DNA of 22,171 nucleotides from Sphacelaria rigidula (GCA_964200075.2 CAXNAA020000348.1:1-22171); one strand, 5' to 3'; shown: positions 1-10,867, numbered from the stretch's first letter. Notes: a model not told the origin generated them from the sequence alone. Numbers and translations are program-made.

Positions 1-58
1 GTGTTTTTTTGCCCCCGGGGCCGCAAAAGGCCGGGGTGAGCGGGCCCCAAAAATATGT

Positions 59-80
59 GGGGGGGGGGGGGGGGGGGGGG
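59..80. repeat. Poly-G tract, 22 bases
   Basis: An uninterrupted run of 22 G. It follows a short GC-rich stretch (about 11-47) containing small palindromic pieces such as GGCCGCAAAAGGCC. No gene is attached to it. Long G/C homopolymers recur in this window (29 C at 10748, 11 C at 20898), so they seem to be a property of this genome. Exact length is uncertain because sequencing and assembly handle such runs poorly. Confidence 0.9.
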
Positions 81-1624
81 TGATGGCTGCGCGCACGGGT
101 TGTAACATTTGAAATTATCCACGTACACTGTCCGTGGGTAGATACATCCTTGAGTGTATAGAGATATTGAAACAGATATGCGGGCTAAAAAGCTCGCTTA
201 CAGCAAGACAGCGCGACAGATACGCTGCAGTGCCTCGTGCTGGCTGATTTCCTCTCCCCAGGGCCTCATATTGGACCCATGCTGTTAATTCGTAGTGACA
301 CTTAGACATCAATCACTGTTCATGACTTGGATACTTGTCTGACACTGGTATCGCGCCGCGTGGTCAATCGTACGGCTTCTACGGACAGCTAACACATGAA
401 AGTGTGACGACAGTGAAGACAGAGTCAATCTCGAGCCAATTGAAATATGTTGCGGAGACGCAGAGACAAGGATTTTGTAGTCGCTTGAAACTTTTATCAA
501 GACGTGAAGAACTGAGAGCCATTGAGTGGCGTCAAAGATACTTGAACGAAACAGCGGTGACTTTACCCACAAAGGCATTGCTCATATATCTTGGTACGGA
601 ATGCACCACGCGTATTTTCCGTGTCTGAAGTCAGCGTAACGGTACAGTATCGAAGACATAGGAGCTGAGGTATAAGTGATTTGAAGACAGGTCAAATACG
701 ATTCTCAGTCCGGAAACCCGACATATTCTGTACTTCGTTCGACTCGTGAAAAACTAAGATATAGCAAAGGAAATGAAACCTTGACAGTGAAACACTCACT
801 ATCCCTAGGTTAATGACACTTTCTGTTTTCGTCGGTATATTGCGTGATGCCATTGCGATGGTCACTCGCAACATCATGACGCCGATCCCAGGGATTGGGG
901 GATTGCATGCATCCTAAGATAACGAAAAATTCTGACCGCACTCGCCACGTTCAAGCTTGTGTTTAAGTCATCGCCACCTGACTTTATATCTACAGAGATG
1001 TGTTTCAATCGTTCCACCGCCGCCTATGGTCGTTTAATGGTGTGGTGTGGTTCGAAGATGACAGGGGTCAACCATACAGCTCCTCCCGCACATGCGAAAA
1101 TTTTGTCACCGTTCACCGTGTAATGGAAGAGGAGAACTGTGCCTGAGAAACTAATTGACGCTAGCACAACACCGGGCACGATCATCACGACCTCAAGTAT
1201 TGGAGTATGATTGGACTAACCGAGGACAAATATGTTCACGAAGGGGTGACAAGTGAGTGATGTCGTGATAGCCCCCCCCAGAAACCAGCCCCAAAACTGT
1301 CACGAAGAAAATGACCACACAGCACACGATAGCTGGTTTCAGACTACATGAAGCGCCTCATACGGGCGACATTGGCGAGACCGATCCCAAGCGTGGAAGT
1401 TCCCGGCTGCTCGGTGTGCTCGGCTGTTGTCATTCTGATTCATATGTATACATTACCTCTTGAAATCTGCCACCTTTCTGGGGGGGGCTATCACGGCATC
1501 GCTCAAATAGTCCGAAACATTGTGCACATGTCCGTGTGTGTAACTGTCTTCCAAGTCTGGTTATTTGTTTCCGAATTTTCGAACACTACACCAAGGGAAA
1601 TACCACCGCTTTGACGGCGATTGC
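81..1624. other. Stretch without a supported gene
   Basis: The longest open frame here (335-628, plus, 97 codons) lacks a convincing start or a splice acceptor at its upstream edge and resembles nothing recognised. A possible short exon at 1348-1413 follows a plausible acceptor (GGTTTCAG) and ends at a TCG|GTGTGC donor. It encodes an Arg-rich leader starting MKRLIRATLARP, but its end phase (0) does not fit the next credible exon at 1908 (phase 1). It could be an alternative or unrelated first exon. Confidence 0.4.
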
Positions 1625-2134
1625 ATGACGACTTCAGCTCTTTTTCGAAGTACCCCCACTGTCTCCCGGCGCCCCCCCTCGTTGCGCCGATACCTCTCTC
1701 GTTGAACAAGCATTGCAGAAATATTCTAGACGTGTTCCACTACTGCCAAAAAACATACAGAGACGTGTGTGTGTGTCATACCATTTTTTCACCAGCACAA
1801 TGCTGCGAAACCGGTGACTGTTCGATCACAGCTCCCGTAGTATTCTGAGGAACCTTTTAGTATTCCAGCGGCTGTTCCTTAGTCAAGATGCCGATGATGT
1901 TTGTTAGGACTCGCGAAAGGGGCGAGTAAGGAAGCAAACGTTGACGCAGACATACGCGATATGCACAGACAACTACGGTTAATGTTCTGCAGGCAGACGG
2001 GCACACCCTCCGTATCTCACTTGACTCTTGGCGAACGGGTGATGTTGCCTGGGACAAGCTACGACCGTGGCGCGTTCACTGCGGACTCACCCCACGTGAA
2101 AATGAAGCCATCGCCTGCTAAGTGGGACTCGTGA
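1625..2134 (+). CDS. Small protein with mitochondrial-type presequence (2 exons)
   Basis: Model: exon 1 1625-1700, exon 2 1908-2134, joined in phase 1, about 100 residues. Exon 1 begins with ATG and encodes an acid-free leader rich in Ser, Thr and Arg (MTTSALFRSTPTVSRR, then RRYLS), which is what mitochondrial presequences look like. Exon 2 follows an acceptor TTTGTTAG, encodes a basic, helical-looking stretch (IRDMHRQLRLMF) and then a loop-rich tail ending PSPAKWDS before TGA. I do not recognise the mature part. A small mitochondrial subunit or ribosome-associated protein is a guess from the leader alone. The weak point is the exon 1 donor, C|GTTGAA, a poor match to consensus, so exon 1 could belong elsewhere. 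Exon 2 is the more secure half. Confidence 0.42.
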
Positions 2135-3019
2135 TGGAGAGTTGGCTTGGAGGTTAATGTCTGGACTTTTCATGCTCGGGTCAATATTTTTCTGTGGGGT
2201 TTCAGCAGGGCGGAGGCAAGGTTGTCGTTAAATAATCCTTGGTTTCACTGAGATCTTGATGTGTACATTGAAAGTCGCTTCTGTAGGGGCTAAGCGCTCG
2301 CCAGCATGCGTAGAACGTGTTTTCGCTCAATCGGCGCCGTATAGTGAGGATCGGACTTCTGCTAACGCACGCTGTACCTAGGGCACCTTCTGAACCCACC
2401 CTGCCCAGGGGTTTTCTGTCTGTCTGGGGATAGGGTTGGGGTCATGGTTGGGAAAACAGTTCTTGAGGTGGTCTACCATGGACGAGTCGACGATTTCGCG
2501 TCACTTCCTCCCGGCTTTCGTTGTAGGAGTTGCAAACCAAAGAGCACGCTTGCAGCAACCCCCGACGCCACTAGTATTTGTTCAACATATCAGCTGTATC
2601 CTGCAGCGACGAGAAACGTGCTTACTGGATCAAGAACACAACAACAAGACGCCGTCAGATTTAAACTTTCGGAATTGCATATTGAGCGTTGATTATGACG
2701 TTCGGGGAACATAATAGATCTGTCCGACTTTGCGTTTGAGGTGGAGGCACGAAAATCCTTCCTGCTGCTCTCGCGGGGTTCAATGACCTTCTTCAGTGCA
2801 ATTCATCATATGGCAGAGGGTGTGCATCAACATTTCTTGTAGGCGTGCCGTTACTTCACTGCATAGCCGGCTGTTGCATACACCTTTGCACTGCTTATAG
2901 AAATAAGCACATGCACGTTTTCAGATTTTTGGCCTGCGTAGTGTACATGCCGAGGACCGTAGAAAACGTATCGTGAAGCAATCGTGTTCGAAAAATGCTG
3001 CACAGTGCGATGCTGTCGC
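2135..3019. other. Intergenic, no supported gene
   Basis: Two overlapping plus-strand open frames start with ATG near 2436-2446 and run to about 2700. The one starting at 2444 has a good start context and reads MVGKTVLEVVYHGRVDDF before a Cys/Arg-rich segment. Neither shows a family signature, and the two overlap in different frames, so at most one is real. The stretch would hold the promoter or 5' leader of the coiled-coil gene at 3267. I see no TATA-like element that I would defend. Confidence 0.35.
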
Positions 3020-3085
3020 GCCCCGGTGGTCGTATGGTATATATGAAGCCATTGGGTGGGAATAACACGGGTTCAACTCCTGGCA
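3020..3085 (+). repeat. tRNA-derived SINE head, copy 1
   Basis: The sequence starts GCCCCGG, then an A-box-like TGGTCGTATGGT (3027-3038), then a good B box GGTTCAACTCC (3070-3080). The A-to-B spacing is 43 bases, as in a real tRNA or a tRNA-derived SINE. The 5' GCCCCGG is not matched by a complementary 3' acceptor strand, so this is a SINE head or tRNA fossil, not a working tRNA. The second copy at 13009 shares the GCCCCGGTGG opening and the identical box spacing. The 3' end of the element cannot be fixed by eye. It lies about 180 bases upstream of the coiled-coil gene's ATG. Confidence 0.55.
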
Positions 3086-3266
3086 CACCACTTGAACCTT
3101 TTTGCCCACAAAGTGTCTGGTTTCCGCCGCTGAAAAGGCGAAGATGTGAGCAGAAAAAAGAGAGCATTCGACGAAAGTCGATGTGGTGCGGGAGTGCTGA
3201 TGGTCATGATCTAATCCCCGATACCAAAATGTAAGGCGTGTACCGGGAGAAAAATGGGTTGATCCC

Positions 3267-6200
3267 ATGGGACCACTGAATCGTCCTGAGGAAGGAGAGG
3301 TGTTGAAGGTGTGCCAAATTTTTTGTAGAGTAAACGGTATAGTACAGTACTCTTGAGCTTCGCCCCCACCGATTTAAACCCGCTTATTGGAACGGCAGCA
3401 AATGACGGTAGCGTTTACAGCCTCCAGAATTGCGTAGGAACTGTGCAGTTCAGATGCTTGGCAACATTTCGAGTTTGGTGAACTGCTCTTCGTTTACAGA
3501 TATACTTGTTTGACGAGAACTGGGACGGACATCCTTCTCTACAAGAAAACGCGTATTCCGAGACGGAGTCAGCTACCGCAGATACGGATCGCTCGTTCCA
3601 CCCCTTCGAAGCTATCTCATTCCACCACTCGCATCGGTTCTCTCATCTAGCGGGCATTCGATTGGCGTGCGGGCAGGTTATGGTGTTTGCTCTCAAGGAA
3701 CAAAACCGCATTATCGGCCAGCTCCGTAAAGAGGCGAACGCAAACTTTATGCTCTTAGATGACCGGAGCCGACGGACTCAGGACTTGGTGCAAAAGCTTA
3801 CAAGCAAGGTTTGTCGATAGATTTTCCCCACAACGTACAGTTGTGTGTGGAATCGGAGTGGCAATGTTGCTCGGCAATAGCGACAATAACTTGTCCTAGT
3901 TGCCGTACTTCGTCGCCTGACGCTGACATAACGGAGCGCTTACTGTATACGTACCGAGTATGGAGAGGCTCTTGGCCATGAACATTTCTCTTCACCGACG
4001 TCTTGCGCGGAACCAGCTTCCGGGCTATTTGCGCGTAATGTTGTATAAAACGAGGGAGATGCCCCCGTTCTTTGCAGGACGAACACAACATAGCATATTC
4101 GGCATCTTCGCATTCCCTTGTGAGGGTTGTGTCATGTGCAAAGGAGCACGTTCGTACATGAAACGTTTCATGAATCATAGGAAAAAGTAGGCATATTACC
4201 TTTTGTTGTCACAAACTCCAAGAAGCTGCCCAAGCGTCAGTGTTGAAGGATGAGTGCAAGTGACTTGTCACACGCTGTTGTACTTGAGGACACCTTGTGA
4301 CCTGGAGATTTTTACTAGGAAGAGGGTAGGTCCTGAAGCGTTGTTGTTGATCCCCCTGTCTTCGTGTATTGCCGACAGGGATAGTGCCAAGGGAAAAATA
4401 CTCATTACTCAGGTGAGTGCCGGTGTGTTGTACGTTACTCACTGCCACTGTTGCAGATAAACGCCCAGGAGAATAAAATCCAAAAGGCGAATGCCACCAT
4501 CGCCACGATTCAAGATGAGGTAAAGCACATGCGAGGCAAGGTAGAAGAGGCTCTGAAGCTTATCGGGACTACGAAGAAGCTAGAAGAGAAAATTGTCTCC
4601 GTTCAGCACAGGCAAGTAAACTAGTCCACTCCATTTTTTGACGAGCATGCCCCCAGTACACTTGTCTCGGATACTAATTCACCACTCCGATGCGTTCATG
4701 ATCAATGCACTTTGATGGCACCTGTTATACCACGTGAACCTCAGCCCTCAAAGGTACTGCTGCACCAGCTGACCGCTGGATTCGTCTTATCACGGCACGG
4801 CCCTACCATTTCACGTTCCTTGCATGTGCATGACTTTGCAGGGTGGAGGCACACACGAATACGTTGCAAGCACACGAGGTCCGCTTCGACGAGATAGGCC
4901 GGCTGGCTGTAAGGGTAAAATATATTGAAGAAAGCCTCTGTAATATTTCTGGTGAGTGCCAAGTCTTTGCTTACTTTTATTCTTCCCTCGAGTACTGGTA
5001 CCGTATGCTCGAGGGTACAACACCTACTCCAGCAAGGTTTCACTATGCCTTCCAGTCCGTCGGTATCCTGCTCGCTCGATATTGCCAAGTGAAAATGACC
5101 ACATGGTAGATGAATTCAGCATCAAATTCTTCGGGAACGAAGTACCTGCCCATAGGACACTGCGCAGTTGCTTGTTCAGCTGGCTTTGACGGGAGCATGC
5201 AGTTGACGCAATCTTCATATAAGCGGACTGGTTACTCTGCTCAACGTACCTTTTTCTTCTCTTGCGTACGCCGCAGCGGTCTGTGGCCAACTGTGACTCA
5301 CACGCTCTGCTCATACGGTGAATACTAACGCTTTGTTCGAACAGTCATGCCGATTATCTCCTCAGCCTCTGATTGATTTCTACAGGGTTTGCTGCTGATC
5401 TACCATTATGCCTTTATCTCTTGAAGGCGAAAACGTGTTCGTGACAACCGATCACATGGGGGAGCCAATGGCCTTGAACAAGGTGGTTCAGACTTTACAA
5501 GTCTCCTTGACGGAGTACAGTATCAAGATCCAAGAGCAGTCGAAGGTATGACACCAAACTATCCTGCATGCCTTCACCCATGCTCCATATGGTCGTTCCG
5601 CCGCGGAAACCGAAATTGCGTAATAGTACGAATTAATCCCTACACACACAATAACGGGTTTACAATATAGATTTCATGGGTTTTCTCGTCACATTGATGC
5701 CCAGAGTAAGCACTTTATCTTCTCAAAACCGTTAGCCCGTTTTCCCTCGAGAAGCGCGTGGCTAGTGACCTACAAGACCGTAAGGGGATACGTGTTTGCA
5801 ACACCTTCTCGAGCCTCATCTTGCGGTTCGTGTTCCATTGTACAAGCTTGAGTGCCACAGTTGTTACACTCACTGACAAACTTCTCTCCTGGCGTTGTTT
5901 CAGTTAGCTACACACGATGAGGTCGCTGGGCCTTCCGGTGACATCCTTCGCTTGTCCTTGGTTTTCACCATCATGTTTGTGGGTGCCCCCATGTCACCGC
6001 CCCCGTAACTGGTTCCTCGATGCGTTCAGGTATTGCACAAGCAGAGCGAAGTGATCTCTAAGGCTGAGGAGAAGCTAGCGGAGGGCGTGCGGATCAATAG
6101 AGAGAACATCGAGGAGATGCAGGCGTGTATTTTCACATAGAATAAGAGGTACCTGAAAGCTTCACACCAGCTCAGACGTCTGTAACACGCTACACTGGCT

Positions 6201-8796
6201 TTTTCATTTCAGCGTCACATGCACCGTTGATGGCACGGTAGACAACTTCACCTAGTCTGACACACACGGGAATACATGGGGTGCAATGATGAAAAAAAAT
6301 TCGGTGCGATCTATTCAGTCCAGCGGTCGAAATGTTTGCTTGCCCTTGTTTGTTACGCTGTATCATGACGGTTGTGGGTCTACTGTAGGTACCCAACATG
6401 CGTATCTAGGCAGGGAAAGCCCATACACGTAAGCTATCCTAACGTTGAAACAACGGGCAAGCGTTTTAGATAACAACTGTGACGGCGACCGATATGTTCA
6501 CACGGAGGTGTATCTTGTATCTTACCAACAGACCGTGTTAAAACAAGACCACTTCAAGACCACTCATCTATCTTATTAATAGTGTGATTTTAAACCTACT
6601 ATCGAAGTTTGTCGATAACTATGATTACTACCACCACCATCTTCGCGTGGGCATCTGTCCTACGTAGGTGAAGCTAGCAAAGAACGATGACATTGATCTG
6701 GCGGACATTCGACGGGGGCAGACGTCAATCGCTGAGCAACTCGACGTTATCCAGCAGGAACTCCTCGTCAAGATCGATAAATGTGAGAGACACTGATGAG
6801 TCCGTCGTCACACGAGGGTGCGGGCAAACACCTTGACCCGAGCTCCCAACGCTCATTTTGCGGCGCATTCTGACACGGCCCACTTCCGCTTTTGATGCCG
6901 TGCTGTCTTTCGCTTCAGCGTATGTGGACGAACATGTGGAAGCACGATACGAGGAGATCATCAACCATCTGCACAAGGCACTCTCTTCCACTGAAGAAGA
7001 CGAGCAAGACTTCAAGGTGAGGCTAGGCAGCGAACCCTACAAAAGGCTCACAGTCAACGCTTGAGCTGGCAACACATGGTGCCAACGACTACACACGAAA
7101 CACCTGAACGATTGCTGTGACCAGACTCTTCCACATAGAAAGGAGCGTTGTTGCAGCAAATTTAAATGCTCAACAAAGAGCACCGCAGGGTCCTCGACCG
7201 CGGTTACGGGGCTCCACAATTTTCACCACAAGAGCCGCTACATCCAAAACCACTATGTCGACAGAATCGCGACAGTTCGGAAATGGTCGGCGACTAACGA
7301 CAAGATGATGATAGCAGCTGGCCAATTTCCAACGAGTTGTACCCATCTTGTCCTGGAACGATGTGCGACATGCGCGACAGAAACAAGCACATAATCTTCA
7401 GGAAATCATCGAGCAGCTGAGCGCGAGCAAGGCGGACCGCAGAGAGCTTCTAGAGCTCAAGCAGTTCATGGTGTCCTTGAATGTGAGTCATCACTGTGGA
7501 CATCTTTTTAGCCTCGACGAAACAAACATAATCTTCCGCGTGGCATTTGGAAGGCTCTTGGAACCTACCGCGGTGGTCGTTGTGGAATTTGCCTTTGCGA
7601 GGCCAGCGCCGTGTCTCCGACGCCAAATGAGCACGTCGCACGTCACCATTTTATTGTAAACTAAAGCCATTACTCTCAGTCAAGGAATCAACGTCTTCCA
7701 CATTTGAACATACGTATGTAGCTCTGGGCTGTTCCACGTGTCGAGACCTGCGCCGTAACTTGGATTCCCTCGGTGTCCAGTCAGCCAGAACTCCTACAGT
7801 GCCGTCGAGTGCACCCATGTGCTTCAGCCGCGGCTGTGACGGCATGCCTTACTGTTGCTGTATTCTCCGCGTGCCAGTTGGAGACGCTAGGACGTAGGTA
7901 TGTGTAGCAATTCATGTGAAGATTGCTTGTGCGCAATTCCAACTTGTCGGTGCTACACCTGCAGGATGGCTAACCCGTCATCTCACGTTAATCTTGCGTG
8001 GCGCAAACCCTATGTCGTGCCAGGGTCAAGAACGACGAGCGAGTCTGGAGAGACGGTCCTCTAGTGGGAGTGTAAATGGGCAAAACGGGGGCAATCCTTT
8101 GACCGGTCCAATAACACGAGACGAGGTGTTCAACCTACTGGAAGAAAAGGCCGACAGGAAGGATCTGGAACGACGAATGGCGAACGTAATGACGAGGTGG
8201 TGACATAGCGCAGCTTTTACCTGCAGATATCAATGTTCTACTAACTCGGTATTTCTATCTACAGTAGACGTGCCTCTGATGCATTCGAGTTTTGAAATTA
8301 GGCGTGTAAGGAACGGAAGGTAATATCGCCGCACATGGCTCGTCGACTTTTTATTGTTTTACCACAACGCATCATGTTATTCTCTGTATTAGCATTAAAA
8401 ACATCTAATTCACCAGGAAGTGGGGAGATGGCCCTCGTGGCAGTATCATAGCAGCCAGCCGGCCAGAACACTATCGAATTCGCCTGAAAAAATCACGTGA
8501 GATTACTCAGGCAGCCGCACACGAACACGTATATATGTCTATTGGCCACCTCCACCGATTTACGGTCGACTGGCGTGTCTTGTCTGGACAATGCCCTGGT
8601 TGCACTCGATGCTGTCTGCAGAATGAACAATGCTGTTTTGCGAAGGGGAAGTGGAACTGGGCCGGCGATTCCGCCGGTGCTGTCGCCGTCAGGGCCAGCG
8701 GGGCCAAGCGGGTACGGAGGAACGCCAGCAAAAAGGGGATCGGGGACGGGTGGACTACCGTTGCATAGCAACAACGACATCATCGGCGGTATGTGA
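3267..8796 (+). CDS. Coiled-coil protein, 11 exons, ~489 residues
   Basis: Exons: 3267-3308, 3500-3808, 4457-4611, 4842-4951, 5427-5545, 6030-6122, 6668-6782, 6919-7016, 7402-7482, 8024-8196, 8622-8796. The sum is 1470 bases, a multiple of three, and phase agrees at all ten junctions. Residues 1-75 are acidic and loop-rich. From about 85 to 374 the protein is mostly charged heptad-type helix (for example QNRIIGQLRKEANANF, ENKIQKANATIATIQDEV). Two related motifs occur, KADRREL (about 357-363) and KADRKDL (about 416-422). The C-terminal ~110 residues are Ser/Gly/Pro-rich, ending NNDIIGGM. KAD-type motifs in coiled coils are reminiscent of DUF4795/QRICH2-like axonemal proteins, but that is only a suggestion. 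Uncertain points: the frame is open upstream of the ATG to 3210, an extra exon may lie between 7016 and 7402 (the frame before 7402 is open), and a donor-like GGTATGTG overlaps the stop, so the true 3' end may be further on. Confidence 0.7.
4612..4841 (+). other. GC-AG intron (intron 3 of coiled-coil gene)
   Basis: The upstream exon ends CAG CAC AG and is followed by GCAAGT, the exact preferred sequence of GC-type donors (AG|GCAAGT). The intron ends TTTGCAG. Using GC leaves two bases (AG), which combine with the first G of the next exon to give Arg and continue into VEAHTNTLQAHEVRF, a good coiled coil. The nearby GT at 4616 gives phase 0, and the next exon is then read in a frame that stops after about 23 codons. 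Confidence 0.65.
4985..5015. repeat. Small inverted repeat inside intron 4
   Basis: CCCTCGAG at 4985-4992 is mirrored by CTCGAGGG at 5008-5015, with inner TAC/GTA pairing after a two-base bulge. It could fold in the pre-mRNA near the 5' splice site of this intron (donor at 4952). No function is implied by the sequence beyond the fold. Confidence 0.5.
6123..6667 (+). other. Probable GC-AG intron (intron 6 of coiled-coil gene)
   Basis: The exon ends GAG ATG CAG and is followed by GCGTGT. The intron ends CTACGTAG before GTG AAG CTA GCA AAG. Both flanks are phase 0 with the GC donor. The adjacent GT (6125) would leave two bases and break the phase with the next exon. GCGTGT is a weaker match to the GC-donor consensus than the intron at 4612, so confidence is lower. 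An unseen small exon inside this 545-base intron would be an alternative explanation. Confidence 0.45.
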
Positions 8797-9663
8797 ACTC
8801 CATGAGAGTCGTTTGTCATCTCAAAATTCTCCAGTGTGAATTATTGGGGTCGGTTTCTGTTCGAGCTTGGTGGTGCATGATGAGAAGTTGTCGGGCCCAG
8901 CGCCGAAAACACGGCCCTATCGGGCAGGAGGTCAGGACGTGTCCGTGTCTTGTTATCTACAAACCAGCTTCTACCCCATATTGCCATTCCTTGCTTCGAT
9001 GATGTGCGCTACTCGCAGCCACTGATATTCTTCACGACCAAAAGTCCAGACAATCATTTGACCCAACGTTGATAAGCGACCTCCACGCCTGCAAGGCGCG
9101 AGGTTGACGTCGTGGCGGTATTTTCTAGAAATCCCCTTTGAGATCTGTCTGAGGGAGGCACGCCACCCTTCTCGTGTTGCTGTCAATGTGGGGGGCAGTG
9201 CTAAGGGGCAAAGGAAAAGCACGGCATTGCAGCTTTCAATTGTATTTTCAACGAACAGGGATACCGCTACTTTTTGTTCGAGGGTCTCCCGCTGTATTTT
9301 TTTTTCGAGCAATTCGGTACATCTTGTGCGATATAATAGTTGCTTTTCCTATGCTTGCATACCGTCGTGAGCCCCCCGGTCCTCGTGTCTGTCTTTATCC
9401 CGAGACTCGGTAGGCGTCGGGTGGAGGCATCAAGGATCTGCTTTCATGTAGAGAGTGCAGCACGTAGGAAGACGTCCGGAGAAAATGTTTCAACTCGCGA
9501 GTATGTATGTTTTCTGTCCTCGCCGTACACCCGTTCAGTGTCGACCGCGTCGTTCGTTGGTTTATCTGTACCGTGTCGCATTTCACCGTACTTTCCTGGA
9601 ACGATCTGACACACCTATTCAGCGTGGGACACATGGGATCCTGATCCTGACGGGGCTTTAGCG
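8797..9663. other. Intergenic, no supported gene
   Basis: Several overlapping frames of 60-110 codons exist on both strands, but none has a credible start, splice context or recognisable motif. It presumably holds the 3' end of the coiled-coil transcript and the upstream region of the next gene. A T-rich run near 9297-9304 is the only compositional feature. Confidence 0.4.
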
Positions 9664-10301
9664 ATGAGCAAGCAACTTACGGACGGTTTTGGAAGAGCGG
9701 TAAAACCGGATGGGATGGCTATCGGTACCTGCTTATCGTGCAAGGTGATGCTAGCGACATGGTTGATGATGTATACTCCGCTTACGTGTGCCAAAACGAA
9801 ACTACTCCTTCTTGTCGCTTACACTATCTATAGAGCCAGAAACGCCGTGGGCTTGCTGAGCATGCGGTCCTATCGCGATTGAAATCTTCTCCATTGAAAT
9901 AGAGTACCACGTGTAGCCAGCCACAGCAAGTGCAGTGGGAACACGACCGAGACGAACGTTCGTACACCATGGCCTTCCACGTTGAAAAATACCCCGGTCG
10001 GTATCGCTATACTCCTTCAATGCGATGGAAGCTCCAGTCGTGGTCTGTCTGTTCCATTTCCCACATTTTACAGGCTCCAATTGTACACCCTGATAAGCTG
10101 GATCTGTTTCCTGGAGTCTCGCGAGGGGGGGGCTTTCAGTTGTGGGCACCCTCGGAGAAAGGACCACCGCTACGCCCAACACCAGGAGAGACGCTCCCAG
10201 AGTTGGACACCAAGGAGGGACGACATATTATTGGGAAGGTGAACCTTGCAGTATTCATAGGAGCTTTTGCGGGTTTTTTCGTCTTGCTCTGGACCTGGTG
10301 A
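9664..10301 (+). CDS. Small C-terminally anchored membrane protein (2 exons)
   Basis: Exon 1 9664-9744 starts ATG (GCGATGAGC) and ends TGC AAG|GTGATG. Exon 2 9927-10301 follows GCCAGCCACAG and runs to TGA. The join is phase 0 and gives about 151 residues. The N-terminus is MSKQLTDGFGRAVKPDG with a CLSC pair at residues 23-26. The middle is basic and aromatic (HVEKYPGRYRYTPSMRWK), followed by a Pro/Gly-rich acidic segment. The last ~20 residues are a single hydrophobic helix (VNLAVFIGAFAGFFVLLWTW) ending at the stop, so the protein would be tail-anchored. Size and layout resemble small accessory subunits of mitochondrial or plastid membrane complexes, but I do not recognise the family. A shorter alternative exon at 9834 (SQKRRGLAEHA) is also in phase 0. 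The main doubt is whether 10000-10075 hides an intron. The frame is open across it. Confidence 0.5.
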
Positions 10302-10312
10302 GACGAAAAAAC
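10273..10312 (+). promoter_or_regulatory. 12-bp hairpin enclosing the stop codon
   Basis: GTTTTTTCGTCT (10273-10284) is perfectly complementary to AGACGAAAAAAC (10301-10312). The stem can extend inward through wobble pairs, leaving a loop of roughly 6 to 16 bases. The TGA stop of the preceding membrane-protein gene (10299-10301) sits at the base of the right arm. The U6 side codes the last hydrophobic residues. Possible roles are mRNA stability or 3'-end control, but these are inference. Confidence 0.6.
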
Positions 10313-10747
10313 GACACGAAACTATGTCGCCGATCCAATTACTCCGGGTGAGCACAGCATGTGGAAATTTATCATCGATCATTACCATCACGAGCACCGT
10401 GAAACTGCAGCGTTCGGATTGAGCCTTTCTCCTCCGGCGGTGCCTATACTGCGATCAATATCTTGCCCCTTTTAACATGGATACGTTGTCGCCGGTCACC
10501 CAGAGGTCTGAGATTGTATGACGCCTGAGCATATCGCAATGCTACTTAGATATTGCTTGTGTTATGACTACTACTACACCTGCCTGTAGCTCTGCGTGTA
10601 CTATACAATACCAAGCAATACCGAAGGTGTATTCCTTGTTTTGGAGACTCGCTGCCCCCATGGCACACCATGCTTGCGGTCTGCAGATGGGGACGGGTGA
10701 TGTCTGCCTTGGTCTCTTGGGTCGCACCACTGGTCATCATGTATCCT
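10313..10747. other. Stretch without a supported gene
   Basis: Downstream of the membrane-protein gene. Two plus-strand frames run from about 10564 and 10670 into the poly-C tract. Their reading through the tract depends on its exact length, so I do not call them genes. Confidence 0.35.
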
Positions 10748-10776
10748 CCCCCCCCCCCCCCCCCCCCCCCCCCCCC
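10748..10776. repeat. Poly-C tract, 29 bases
   Basis: An uninterrupted run of 29 C. If translated in the local plus frames it gives polyproline. It lies 35 bases upstream of a good splice acceptor (TGCTTTTTCAG at 10801-10811), so it could instead be part of an intron. Length is likely variable and uncertain. Confidence 0.9.
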
Positions 10777-10811
10777 GACGCTCGTTTTCCCGTCATTGAA
10801 TGCTTTTTCAG

Positions 10812-10867
10812 GACGGGAACTTGTACCTTGCGCAACCGTCCGTTTCGGCTGCAGTGCCGGAAGTACG
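10812..10867 (+). CDS. Possible internal exon, gene not resolved
   Basis: A 56-base segment bounded by a strong acceptor (TGCTTTTTCAG) and a strong donor (GTACG|GTGAGC). In the frame opening GAC GGG AAC it encodes DGNLYLAQPSVSAAVPEV plus two bases. Both splice signals match those of the confident gene. I could not find partner exons with matching phase on either side, so this could be an isolated coincidence or a piece of a gene broken by the poly-C tract. Confidence 0.25.
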
